A DNA stretch of 7,019 nt from Chromatiales bacterium (GCA_024641465.1 JAHEDB010000110.1:1-7019), one strand, 5' to 3'. Shown: positions 1-6,508, numbered from the stretch's first letter. The notes: a model not told the origin generated them from the letters alone. Numbers and translations are program-made.

Positions 1-587
1 TTTGCAGCGGCCTGCCGGAGATGGTGGATAAGACCTGCGACCCGCAGAATGCCCTGTTGCTATGGCAAAATTATTTTGCCCGCGCCCATTTGCCCGTGCT
101 GATCCTCAACTGGGTGGGGGACCGCATGGAGATGGCCAACACCCTGGAAGGGCGGACGCCGTTCCTGTCCAAACGCCTGTCCCGTTTTATGTTTCACCAG
201 CCGGACCACGCCCTGGTCCACGGCCTGCGTGACAAGGTGATCTTGCGTCGCACCTATGCACGCCGCTTTCCGGCTGGGTTTGCACAGACCCCTAAAAAAC
301 AATTCAACGCCCCGTTTCTGGATGCGGCCAGTCTGGTGGAGACCTACCAAACCGATGGGATCTTTGCAAAGACCGGCCTGACGGACAACCGCGTGTTGGG
401 CGAGGTGTTGCAACAGGCGGATCGAATCAGCACTACCCAACCCTATCTGGCGACACACCTTAGGACGGTCTATCAGACGGCCATTTCCCTGAGCATCGTG
501 CACGCTAGTCTGATCGGAAATACCCCCGTGCCCCGGGACCCGGCGCTGGAGGCGCATTATCTGTCCCGGGGTGGGGCGGTTAAATAA
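1..587 (+). CDS. Asparagine synthetase family protein, C-terminal part (5' truncated by window edge)
   Basis: This is the C-terminal 194 or so residues of a glutamine-hydrolysing asparagine synthetase (AsnB-type) or a close relative. The family makes asparagine, or an analogous amide, from an aspartyl group activated with ATP. The frame is open to the left edge (codons begin at base 3), so the ATG at 21 is probably internal. The recognisable family block is GDRMEMANTLEGRTPFL, followed by a conserved LRDKVILRR segment and a KKQFNAPF segment near the usual end of the synthetase domain. The glutaminase domain and the SGGxDS pyrophosphate loop would lie upstream and cannot be checked. The tail after about base 420 is less conserved. 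Many asparagine-synthetase homologues act in secondary metabolism or surface polysaccharide formation rather than asparagine supply, so the substrate is left open. An antitoxin-like gene follows 15 nt downstream and may be co-transcribed. Confidence 0.88.
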   Translation, partial: CSGLPEMVDKTCDPQNALLLWQNYFARAHLPVLILNWVGDRMEMANTLEGRTPFLSKRLSRFMFHQPDHALVHGLRDKVILRRTYARRFPAGFAQTPKKQFNAPFLDAASLVETYQTDGIFAKTGLTDNRVLGEVLQQADRISTTQPYLATHLRTVYQTAISLSIVHASLIGNTPVPRDPALEAHYLSRGGAVK

Positions 588-602
588 ATCCTGGATGTTG
601 TG

Positions 603-977
603 ATGACCGCAAGTCAATCTGCCAGCCCGCAAGCACTGACCCAGCAGGTAATTTTTATCACTCATCAGTTGGGGATGTATCAGGCCGAACTGGCCCGGGT
701 GCTACATGTCCAATGTCCCGAAGTGGGTCGGTTGGGGGCGGGGCAGGCCGCGCTGGAGGCGGGTACCCGCGCCTGGGATCAGGCCTGCCTGTTTATTGAT
801 TTTTACCAGCGCCTGTCCGACAAATTACAGGGCGATGAAGTCTCCATGTATCACTGGTTACGGGCGGAAAACAGCGGTTTGGGTGGGGTCCCCCTCCTGC
901 TGATCATCGATGATGATCGGCTGGAGGAGGTGGTTAGATTTCTGGATTCTGATATTGTGATCCGGCGGGTGAGATAA
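603..977 (+). CDS. Xre/MbcA/ParS-type antitoxin-like protein (DUF2384-like toxin-binding domain)
   Basis: A 124-residue protein, counted from ATG 603; a GTG directly before it at 600 is an equal alternative, and only a weak GGA (593-595) serves as ribosome binding site. Residues 22-45 resemble a helix-turn-helix (MYQAELARVLHV). Residues 58-115 fit the MbcA/ParS/Xre toxin-binding domain: an aromatic/acidic helix (ACLFIDFYQRL), then W85-L86 and N90 with LGGVPLLL, then a helix RLEEVVRFL. In this family the domain normally neutralises a RES-domain toxin that degrades NAD+ or modifies a metabolic enzyme, and the HTH represses the operon. No RES toxin gene is seen here: the upstream neighbour is an asparagine synthetase homologue and the downstream side is non-coding. 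It may therefore be an orphan antitoxin or a regulator that borrowed the fold. The family call rests on pattern recognition of short motifs. Confidence 0.68.
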   Translation: MTASQSASPQALTQQVIFITHQLGMYQAELARVLHVQCPEVGRLGAGQAALEAGTRAWDQACLFIDFYQRLSDKLQGDEVSMYHWLRAENSGLGGVPLLLIIDDDRLEEVVRFLDSDIVIRRVR

Positions 978-995
978 TTCTGATAATCAGCCGGA
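961..995 (+). repeat. Inverted repeat spanning the antitoxin-like gene's stop codon
   Basis: TCCGGC at 961-966 is the exact reverse complement of GCCGGA at 990-995, and the short palindrome CTGATAATCAG (980-990) lies against the right arm. The stem covers the last codons and stop of the upstream gene. No T-run follows, so it does not look like a standard intrinsic terminator; it could be a weak mRNA 3' structure or a binding site, or chance. Confidence 0.3.
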
Positions 996-1052
996 CAGGG
1001 AAATGATAAAAATACACAATAACATTGTTCCGTAGATGAGTATTGAAATTGA

Positions 1053-1258
1053 ATGCACTTTCATGGTGCTGTCCTTATTTTATTTGCCGTGTACCCGCAC
1101 TATCGGCTGACTGGAAAATTTCCTTTAGCGGTTCGTTGCACGAATCTGTTTATTCCATAAATCAAAATAAGGTATCCTCATCCGATTCAAAAATCGTAAC
1201 CACAAAAGATACAACTGTCGTTTTCAGGCAACATGTCGCAACAGGAAATACACTTAAC
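1053..1258 (+). pseudogene. Possible decayed 5' end of an exported or outer-membrane protein gene
   Basis: The spacer before efpL is AT-richer than its flanks and contains no intact gene. From ATG 1053 one frame encodes a hydrophobic start, MHFHGAVLILFAVY, and then loses sense. The next frame, entered at about 1094, continues PALSADWKISFSGSLHES and stays open to 1258. Adding one C to the CCC at 1094-1096 joins the two into a textbook signal peptide ending in ALSA before DWKISFSGSL, a start like that of many porin-type outer-membrane proteins. The second frame runs without a stop into efpL (TTG 1043 to 1825 is open in that frame), which makes the true efpL start easy to miss. I infer a truncated, frameshifted relic. 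A chance open frame is a real alternative because only about 65 codons are involved. Confidence 0.3.
1243..1248 (+). promoter_or_regulatory. Ribosome binding site of efpL
   Basis: AGGAAA, 10 nt before ATG 1259. It supports that ATG as the start of the EF-P-like protein rather than the upstream TTG at 1043 in the same frame. Confidence 0.6.
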
Positions 1259-1825
1259 ATGAAGGCAAATGAATTAAAGAAAGGTACGGTCTTTCAGGTC
1301 GAGGGTCAGAACATTCTGGTCAAGTCTGTCCACGTCCAATCACCCTCGTCACGCAGTGGTAACACCTTATATAAAGTGAAGGGGCAAAACATTGCGACCC
1401 GGCAGAAATATGAGCGCAGTTTCAAGGGCGATGAAGTGGTCGGCGAGGTGGACTTTGCACGGCGGCCGGTGCAATGGTTATACCGTGATGCCGATGGCTG
1501 TACTTTCATGGATAGCGAAAGTTATGAGCAATACATCGTGCCGGAGGAGTTACTGACAGAGGAGCTGCCTTATATCACCGAGGGCCTCGAAGGTCTGTAC
1601 GCCCTGATGGCGGACGATGTGTTGGTAGGAATAGAATTACCCCCCACCGTGGTGATGGCGATCACCGAGTGTTCGCCGGGGATTAAGGGTGCCTCCGCCT
1701 CGGCCCGCACCAAACCCGCCACCCTCAGCACCGGCCTGGTGGTGCAGGTGCCGGAATATCTGGCACCGGGGGATGTGGTCAAGATCAACACCGAAACCGG
1801 CGAATACATGTCGCGCGCAAATTGA
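1259..1825 (+). CDS. efpL: Elongation factor P-like protein EfpL (YeiP)
   Basis: A 188-residue EF-P paralogue of the EfpL/YeiP subfamily; the E. coli protein has about 190 residues. It acts in the cytoplasm at the ribosomal E site and helps peptide-bond formation when ribosomes stall on polyproline and related motifs. The N-terminal KOW-like domain starts MKANELKKG and carries the tip loop SPSSRSGN (residues 28-35). Here R32 occupies the place where canonical EF-P has its modified lysine, as is usual for EfpL. The middle OB domain follows (about 65-125). The last OB domain holds the strongly conserved CSPGIKGASASARTKPATL stretch (138-156) and ends in YMSRAN. The start at ATG 1259 matches the family's N-terminus and has a ribosome binding site; the frame is open 72 codons further upstream, but that sequence is not EF-P. 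It heads a co-directional four-gene cluster. I see no clear promoter directly upstream. Confidence 0.95.
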   Translation: MKANELKKGTVFQVEGQNILVKSVHVQSPSSRSGNTLYKVKGQNIATRQKYERSFKGDEVVGEVDFARRPVQWLYRDADGCTFMDSESYEQYIVPEELLTEELPYITEGLEGLYALMADDVLVGIELPPTVVMAITECSPGIKGASASARTKPATLSTGLVVQVPEYLAPGDVVKINTETGEYMSRAN

Positions 1826-1836
1826 TATAAATCAAC

Positions 1837-2439
1837 GTGAATATTCAGCATAAACCCTATTCTGAATCCTGTGACCAGAATCGAGCCCCGATCCTTGCGG
1901 TTATCGAAGGGGTGTTGGCCGACTGCCGGGCGGTACTGGAGATCGGCAGTGGCACCGGCCAGCATGCCGTGGCCTTTGCTCGTCAGCTGCCACACCTGGT
2001 CTGGCATACCAGCGATTGCCTGGAAAACCATGCCGGGATCCAGCTATGGCTGGATGAGGCGGGGTTGAGCAATGTCAGGTCACCGTTGCGCCTCGACGTG
2101 TTGCAAACCGAATGGCCGAATATCGAAGTCGATGCCATATTTACCGCCAACACGGCGCACATTATGGACTGGCAGGCCGTGCAGGCCATGTTTGCCGGGG
2201 CGGGTCGTCTGTTGGCAAACGGTGGGCAATTTTTGATGTATGGGCCGTTTAACTACGGCAACCGTTACACCAGTGACAGCAACGCCCGTTTCGATGAGTG
2301 GCTCAAGGCACGAGACCCCCTTAGCGGGATTCGGAATTTTGAAGATCTGGCCAGACTCGCCGGCCAGGTCGGAATGGTTTTGAAAAATGATTATGCAATG
2401 CCGGCCAATAACCGTATATTGCATTGGCAAAAGTGTTAG
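1837..2439 (+). CDS. DUF938 family SAM-dependent methyltransferase-like protein
   Basis: A 200-residue class I (Rossmann-fold) methyltransferase-like protein of the DUF938 family, whose eukaryotic relative is METTL26; the substrate is unknown to me. The SAM-binding motif I is VLEIGSGTGQH (33-43). The acidic residue after strand 2 is D60 in WHTSD. The family-typical FTANTAHIM segment lies at 102-110, followed by a glycine turn and the strand FLMYGPFNY (132-140). The C-terminus carries the family signature MPANNRILHWQK (188-199). The N-terminus KPYSESCDQNRAPIL is also typical, with the family's usual conserved segment before motif I. The start is GTG 1837, 11 nt after the efpL stop, with no clear Shine-Dalgarno, so translational coupling with efpL is likely. 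Length is normal for the family. Confidence 0.88.
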   Translation: MNIQHKPYSESCDQNRAPILAVIEGVLADCRAVLEIGSGTGQHAVAFARQLPHLVWHTSDCLENHAGIQLWLDEAGLSNVRSPLRLDVLQTEWPNIEVDAIFTANTAHIMDWQAVQAMFAGAGRLLANGGQFLMYGPFNYGNRYTSDSNARFDEWLKARDPLSGIRNFEDLARLAGQVGMVLKNDYAMPANNRILHWQKC

Positions 2440-2442
2440 CTC

Positions 2443-2447
2443 AGGAG
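2443..2447 (+). promoter_or_regulatory. Ribosome binding site of the OB-fold protein gene
   Basis: AGGAG, 5 nt before ATG 2453. It fixes that start, which gives a clean signal peptide, in preference to upstream in-frame ATGs inside the methyltransferase gene (for example 2387). Confidence 0.75.
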
Positions 2448-2452
2448 ACAGC

Positions 2453-3190
2453 ATGAAATCTATTACGTTATCAATAATCAGTATCATTATCACCGCATTG
2501 TTCAGTCTGTCCGCCATGGCCGCAGAACCCAAGATACCGACAGGGCATCCGGCCATGCCGCAGGGCGCCGGTGATCCAGGTGCGGCCAAGGTATATGGCA
2601 AGGTGGTCGAGACCATGGATGTCGAAAATTATACCTATGTGCAAATCAATAACGGCGAACAAAGCTATTGGGCGGCCGGTCCCAAGACCAGCCTGAAAAA
2701 GGGCGCAATGATCGCCATTGAGACGCAAATGCCCTTTACCGATTTTGAGAGCAAGGCGCTCAATAAAAAATTCAAGACCATTTACTTTGTAAATCGATTC
2801 ATTACCGACCAGCCGGGCCAGACTGCACCGGCCACCGCGGCGCCTCATGCCGATCTTGCAAAACAGGATAAGCCTGCCGCTCTTAAGTCTTTCAAAAAGG
2901 CGGCGGATGGTAAAACGGTTAGCGAGATTTTTAAACAGAAGAAAACCCTCGCCGGTAAGGCGGTACGGGTTCGCGGTCAGGTGGTTAAGTATACAGCCAA
3001 GGTTATGGGTAAAAACTGGCTGCACATCCAGGATAGCAGTGGCAGCGAAAGGCTGGTGGTGACCACCGATCATGACGTCAAGTTGGACGATGTGGTATTG
3101 GTAAACGGCACCCTGGCGATCGATAAGGACCTGGGGTATGGCTACGTCTATGAGGCCATTATCGAACAGGCCAAGGTCACCGTTGAGTAG
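2453..3190 (+). CDS. Secreted tandem OB-fold protein (NrfJ-like domain plus OB domain)
   Basis: A 245-residue exported protein. Residues 1-23 form a Sec signal peptide: K2, a hydrophobic core of Ile/Leu/Ala, and an AMA-A cleavage site near 23/24, so it should be periplasmic. A short linker contains GHPAMP (31-36). Domain 1 (about 46-118) contains GKVVETMDVENYTYVQI and WAAGPKTSLKKG, then MPFTDFESKALNKKF; this pattern resembles the small NrfJ-like OB proteins found near cytochrome c nitrite reductases. An Ala/Pro/Lys-rich linker (120-150) leads to domain 2 (about 155-245), with VSEIFKQKKTLAGKAVRVRG, then NWLHIQDSSG (188-197) and a conserved GYGYVYEAIIE ending. Such proteins are often auto-named nucleic-acid-binding because of the OB fold, but a periplasmic location makes that doubtful. 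The gene lies 13 nt after the methyltransferase gene and overlaps slyX by 8 nt. Function unknown. Confidence 0.85.
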   Translation: MKSITLSIISIIITALFSLSAMAAEPKIPTGHPAMPQGAGDPGAAKVYGKVVETMDVENYTYVQINNGEQSYWAAGPKTSLKKGAMIAIETQMPFTDFESKALNKKFKTIYFVNRFITDQPGQTAPATAAPHADLAKQDKPAALKSFKKAADGKTVSEIFKQKKTLAGKAVRVRGQVVKYTAKVMGKNWLHIQDSSGSERLVVTTDHDVKLDDVVLVNGTLAIDKDLGYGYVYEAIIEQAKVTVE

Positions 3191-3401
3191 CCAGGATATA
3201 GAAGGGCGGCTGGAAGAACTTGAAACCCGGCTGGTCTTTCAGGATCAGGAACTCCAGGCCCTGAATGATGTCATCATTCGGCAACAAAAGCAGATCGATC
3301 GACTGGTGGAACAAGTCAGTGTATTAAAAGACAAGCTTCAGGACATGGCCCCTTCGCTGGTGGTGGCGCAATCGGAAGAGACGCCGCCACCGCACTACTG
3401 A
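3183..3401 (+). CDS. slyX: SlyX family coiled-coil protein
   Basis: A 72-residue SlyX, the same length as the E. coli protein. It is almost wholly one heptad-patterned coiled coil (about 6-55; LEELETRLVFQDQELQALN is the family's core), followed by a short tail ending in the diagnostic EETPPPHY. Its molecular role is not settled; in E. coli it lies near slyD and its name comes from the lysis-suppressor locus. The start is inferred as TTG 3183, because no ATG or GTG occurs between there and the conserved core; it gives the usual N-terminus (MSSQDIEGRLEELE). It has an AAGG at 3173-3176 and overlaps the 3' end of the preceding gene by 8 nt, so coupled translation is likely. An upstream in-frame ATG at 3138 would add 15 residues not seen in the family. 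The stop is one base from the stop of the convergent rapA. Confidence 0.9.
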   Translation: MSSQDIEGRLEELETRLVFQDQELQALNDVIIRQQKQIDRLVEQVSVLKDKLQDMAPSLVVAQSEETPPPHY

Positions 3402-3402
3402 A

Positions 3403-6330
3403 TCATGTCGATACGATCACCCTGATGGCATCCAGCCGCAGGGCGGTGGAGTCGAGCAATTGATCGAGGGTCCGCCATTCGTTTTCAAAAAAGTGGATTT
3501 CGTCATCCCGTACGTTGGGATTCACCTTGCGTAAGGCCTTGAGACGATCGATCTCCGTCTCGAGGGTCTGCCGGGTCTGGCGATGTGCCTCGGCCAGGAT
3601 CGCCGGCGCCTCGGCCTGCGCCAGTTTTTCACTTTGGGTAATCATCTCACGCAACACCTCTTCCTGGGTACGAATGACCTTCTTCGCCGTCTCAATATCG
3701 ACATGGATGCGTGACGTGTTAATCAGCTCGTGTGTCAGGACGGTGGAGTAATTCTGGCCGGTATGATCGCTCACCATACGCACCGTGCTGGCAGGTAGAT
3801 AACGGCTGGCCTGGAGTTCGAAACTGGAGGCGGCCTCCAGCAAATAGACGCACTCAATAAACAGCTGGCCGGGCTTTATTTTACTGTGGCGGATCGCGGT
3901 GAGCGCGGTGTTACCGGTTTCCTGTGACAGGACCATGTCCATGGCGCCACTCACCAGCGGATGCTCCCATGTCAGGTAGTGCATATCCTCATGGGTCAGG
4001 GCAATGTCGCGATCATAGGTAATGGTCATCCCGGCTTCATTCAGTGCCGGAAACGGCTGTTGCATGTGATTGCCGGGCTGGATGACCAGGCTCTGGCTGG
4101 TGTGTATCTCGCTGTCTATATCAAAACAATCAAACACCGCCTCAAGATAATCGGGCAGCAGTAAATTCTGATCCATCTCTATGGCACGTTGTTGCAGGGC
4201 ACGGGCGATATGTGCCCGGCAGGAATTGTATTCCAGGAGGATATCCCGGCCCTTGTGGAGGTCTTCGTTCAATTGTGTGTGGATAGCGATCGTCTTACTC
4301 AGCAAGGCCTGAAATGCCTCGCTGTGGATATCCCGAGAATGCAGGAAGCCATTTAGTTCGGACTCGAGCTGTACAAAGACATTATGTCCGGCCGGGCAGG
4401 TGTGCTCAAAGGCGGACAGACCGGTGTGATACCAGTGGGCCATTACTGCCTGGGCACTGTCTTCCAGATAGGGGACGTGGATCTGAATGGTATTGCTCTG
4501 GCCGATACGATCCAGCCGACCGATACGTTGTTCCAGTAGGTCGGGATTGAGCGGCAGGTCAAACAGCACGAGGTGATGAGCAAACTGGAAATTACGCCCC
4601 TCACTGCCGATCTCGGAACAGACCAGCACCTGGCTGCCGGATTCCATGTCGGCAAAATAGGCGCCAGCCCGGTCCCGCTCCACAATCGTCAATCCCTCAT
4701 GAAACACCGCCGCATGGATACCGGCACGGGTGCGCAGAATGTGTTCGATGTCCAGCGCTGTATCCGCGCTGGCGGTGATCACCAGTACCTTGGCGGGTTT
4801 GAGTGTCTTGAGTTTATCGATCAGCCAGTTGATGCGGGGATCGATGTCAGACCAGGGAGGCGTGACAACTTCATCACTGACCTGATAAAGAATTTCCGGA
4901 CAGAGCAACAGGCGAGGGTTAGCCAATGTGTCGCCGTTAAATGCCGCCAGACAATCGGCATAGGCGCTGGGCAGGGGCAGGGGATATAACTGGGCCAGTC
5001 GTCCAGGGAAACCCTTGACGTTGCTGCGCGTGTTTCTAAACAGCACCCGCCCGGTGCCGTGGCGATCGAGTAAATGTTCTACCAGATGCAGCTTGGCGTT
5101 CTCATATGCCGGGTCATTCACCTGCAAAGAGCGGACGGTATTGAGCAGGTCTCGATTATCACCCTCACCGAAGGTGCTCTGTAGTACCGCGTCCGATGCG
5201 GGACTGAGAGCTTGATCCTGCATGAGCTCTTCCACGGCATGGGCGACCGGTGCGTAATGTTTTTCCTCTTCGATGAAACTGGCAAAGTCAGGGAAGCGAT
5301 CCGGATCCAGTAGCCGCAGGCGGGCAAAGTGGCTCTCCTTGCCCAGTTGTTCGGGGGTGGCCGTCAACAACAGGATGCCACGGGTCTGTGCCGCCAGACT
5401 TTCAATCGCCCTGTATTCGGGACTGACGTGTACCTCTGACCATTGCAGATGATGGGCCTCATCGACAATCATTAAATCCCATTCACCCGCCAGGGCCTGT
5501 TGCAGGCGCAGCGGGTTATTCACTAGAAAACTGAGACTGCACAGCACCAGTTGCTCCGTCAGGAAGGGGTTTTCTGCCTGGTCGGAGTTGTCTTCCAGCT
5601 CATCGGTTTGATCCAGCTCAAATGAGGCGCAACGTTCTTCATCAAAGATGCTGAAATACAGATTAAACCGCCGCAGCATCTCCACCAGCCACTGATGGAC
5701 CAGTGAATCCGGTACGATGATCAACACCCGGCCGGCGCGCTCGGTAACCAGTTGTTGGTGGATGATGAGTCCCGCTTCGATTGTTTTACCCAGACCGACC
5801 TCATCCGCCAGTAACACCCGCGGTGCATAACGATTGGCAACTTCATGGGCGATGTATAACTGATGGGGGATGAGGCTGGTGCGCACCCCGGTCAGGCCGC
5901 GCAGATCGGAATGGGCCAGCCGGTTCCTGTGGCGCAATGTCTGGTAACGTAATTCAAACCATTTGTCCTGATCGATCTGGCGGGTGAGCAGGCGGTCCAG
6001 CGGCCGGTTTAACTGAATGAAATTATCCAGTTGGCCTTCGTCGATGGTAGCCGGGCTACCATCCTGTCGGTGTCCGGTATACGTCAGGATACCCTTGTGC
6101 TCCGCGACGCTGGTAATAGACAAATGACCGCCGCCATGGGTGGCGACACGGTCGCCGCTGGTAAATCTGACGCGAGTCAGCGGGGCGGTTTGCTGTGAAT
6201 AGACACGGGTTTCACCAGTGGCCAGAAACAGGATGGTCACGGTACGGTGATCAACAGTCAAAACTGTCCCCAGTCCCATGTGTAATTCTGTTTCGCTGAT
6301 CCAGCGCTGACCGGGGATGAAATCGTGCAC
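3403..6330 (-). CDS. rapA: RNA polymerase-associated ATPase RapA (HepA)
   Basis: A 975-residue Swi2/Snf2-family ATPase that binds core RNA polymerase and promotes its recycling after transcription; E. coli RapA has 968 residues. The N-terminus (PGQRWISETE, then GLGTVLTVDHRTVT) forms the RapA Tudor-like domains. RecA lobe 1 contains Walker A DEVGLGKT (176-183, K182), the DEAH box (290-293) and motif III LLTATPEQ (321-328). Lobe 2 contains FHEG (543-546), SEIGSEGRNFQFA (572-584) and the arginine-finger motif QRIGRLDRIGQ (601-611). The C-terminal part keeps the family block LRKVNPNVRDDE (933-944) and ends RLDAIRVIVST. All catalytic residues are present and no frameshift is seen. The start is GTG 6330, with CAGGAG 6 nt upstream. 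Compared with my memory of E. coli RapA, there is an extra acidic stretch at about 239-254. It is transcribed alone, divergent from a response regulator and convergent with slyX. Confidence 0.97.
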   Translation of the reverse strand: MHDFIPGQRWISETELHMGLGTVLTVDHRTVTILFLATGETRVYSQQTAPLTRVRFTSGDRVATHGGGHLSITSVAEHKGILTYTGHRQDGSPATIDEGQLDNFIQLNRPLDRLLTRQIDQDKWFELRYQTLRHRNRLAHSDLRGLTGVRTSLIPHQLYIAHEVANRYAPRVLLADEVGLGKTIEAGLIIHQQLVTERAGRVLIIVPDSLVHQWLVEMLRRFNLYFSIFDEERCASFELDQTDELEDNSDQAENPFLTEQLVLCSLSFLVNNPLRLQQALAGEWDLMIVDEAHHLQWSEVHVSPEYRAIESLAAQTRGILLLTATPEQLGKESHFARLRLLDPDRFPDFASFIEEEKHYAPVAHAVEELMQDQALSPASDAVLQSTFGEGDNRDLLNTVRSLQVNDPAYENAKLHLVEHLLDRHGTGRVLFRNTRSNVKGFPGRLAQLYPLPLPSAYADCLAAFNGDTLANPRLLLCPEILYQVSDEVVTPPWSDIDPRINWLIDKLKTLKPAKVLVITASADTALDIEHILRTRAGIHAAVFHEGLTIVERDRAGAYFADMESGSQVLVCSEIGSEGRNFQFAHHLVLFDLPLNPDLLEQRIGRLDRIGQSNTIQIHVPYLEDSAQAVMAHWYHTGLSAFEHTCPAGHNVFVQLESELNGFLHSRDIHSEAFQALLSKTIAIHTQLNEDLHKGRDILLEYNSCRAHIARALQQRAIEMDQNLLLPDYLEAVFDCFDIDSEIHTSQSLVIQPGNHMQQPFPALNEAGMTITYDRDIALTHEDMHYLTWEHPLVSGAMDMVLSQETGNTALTAIRHSKIKPGQLFIECVYLLEAASSFELQASRYLPASTVRMVSDHTGQNYSTVLTHELINTSRIHVDIETAKKVIRTQEEVLREMITQSEKLAQAEAPAILAEAHRQTRQTLETEIDRLKALRKVNPNVRDDEIHFFENEWRTLDQLLDSTALRLDAIRVIVST

Positions 6331-6336
6331 TACTGA

Positions 6337-6342
6337 CTCCTG
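6337..6342 (-). promoter_or_regulatory. Ribosome binding site of rapA
   Basis: On the minus strand this reads CAGGAG, 6 nt before the GTG at 6330. It supports the non-ATG start, and the resulting N-terminus matches RapA. Confidence 0.75.
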
Positions 6343-6377
6343 TTCGGCTTGTATTAGCCCTGCAAAATGAGCGCGCT

Positions 6378-6407
6378 ATAGTAGAGGAAATAACCAGCCA
6401 GGATCAA
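6378..6407 (-). promoter_or_regulatory. Candidate sigma-70 promoter of rapA
   Basis: On the minus strand, TTGATC (6402-6407) and TACTAT (6378-6383) are separated by 18 bp. Each matches its sigma-70 consensus at four of six positions, including TTGA in the -35 element. A start near 6371 would give a leader of about 40 nt with the ribosome binding site well placed. Only motif matching supports it. Confidence 0.45.
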
Positions 6408-6429
6408 TTGAAAATCGGCCTTAAATTAA

Positions 6430-6467
6430 AGCACTCGAGTGTTATATCCGATATCAGTAACAGTGCT
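6430..6467. repeat. Cluster of palindromes in the rapA/response-regulator spacer
   Basis: CACTCGAGTG at 6432-6441 is a perfect 10-bp palindrome. ATATC-C-GATAT at 6444-6454 is a second inverted repeat. AGCACT (6430-6435) pairs with AGTGCT (6462-6467), and TGTTA (6440-6444) with TAACA around 6458-6462. All lie in an AT-rich stretch 40-80 bp before the regulator's ATG, a plausible operator position. No known regulator consensus is recognised. Confidence 0.4.
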
Positions 6468-6508
6468 AAACCCATATATGTCACAAACCGTTACAAAAAA
6501 GGAATTTT

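Noticed and set aside
60..665. Long minus-strand open frame opposite the asparagine synthetase homologue
   Set aside because: It lies antisense to a strongly conserved coding block, and its translation shows no recognisable family; it is a shadow of a GC-rich gene.
1136..1178. Possible efpL promoter elements (TTGCAC, TATCCT)
   Set aside because: Matches are weak and the spacings do not fit a sigma-70 promoter, so no promoter is called.
2080..3073. Minus-strand open frames opposite the methyltransferase and OB-protein genes
   Set aside because: The plus-strand products have clear family motifs and a signal peptide with a good ribosome binding site; the antisense translations match nothing I know.
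4573..4989. 138-codon plus-strand open frame inside rapA
   Set aside because: It is antisense to the conserved RapA helicase lobe 2, which explains the lack of stops.
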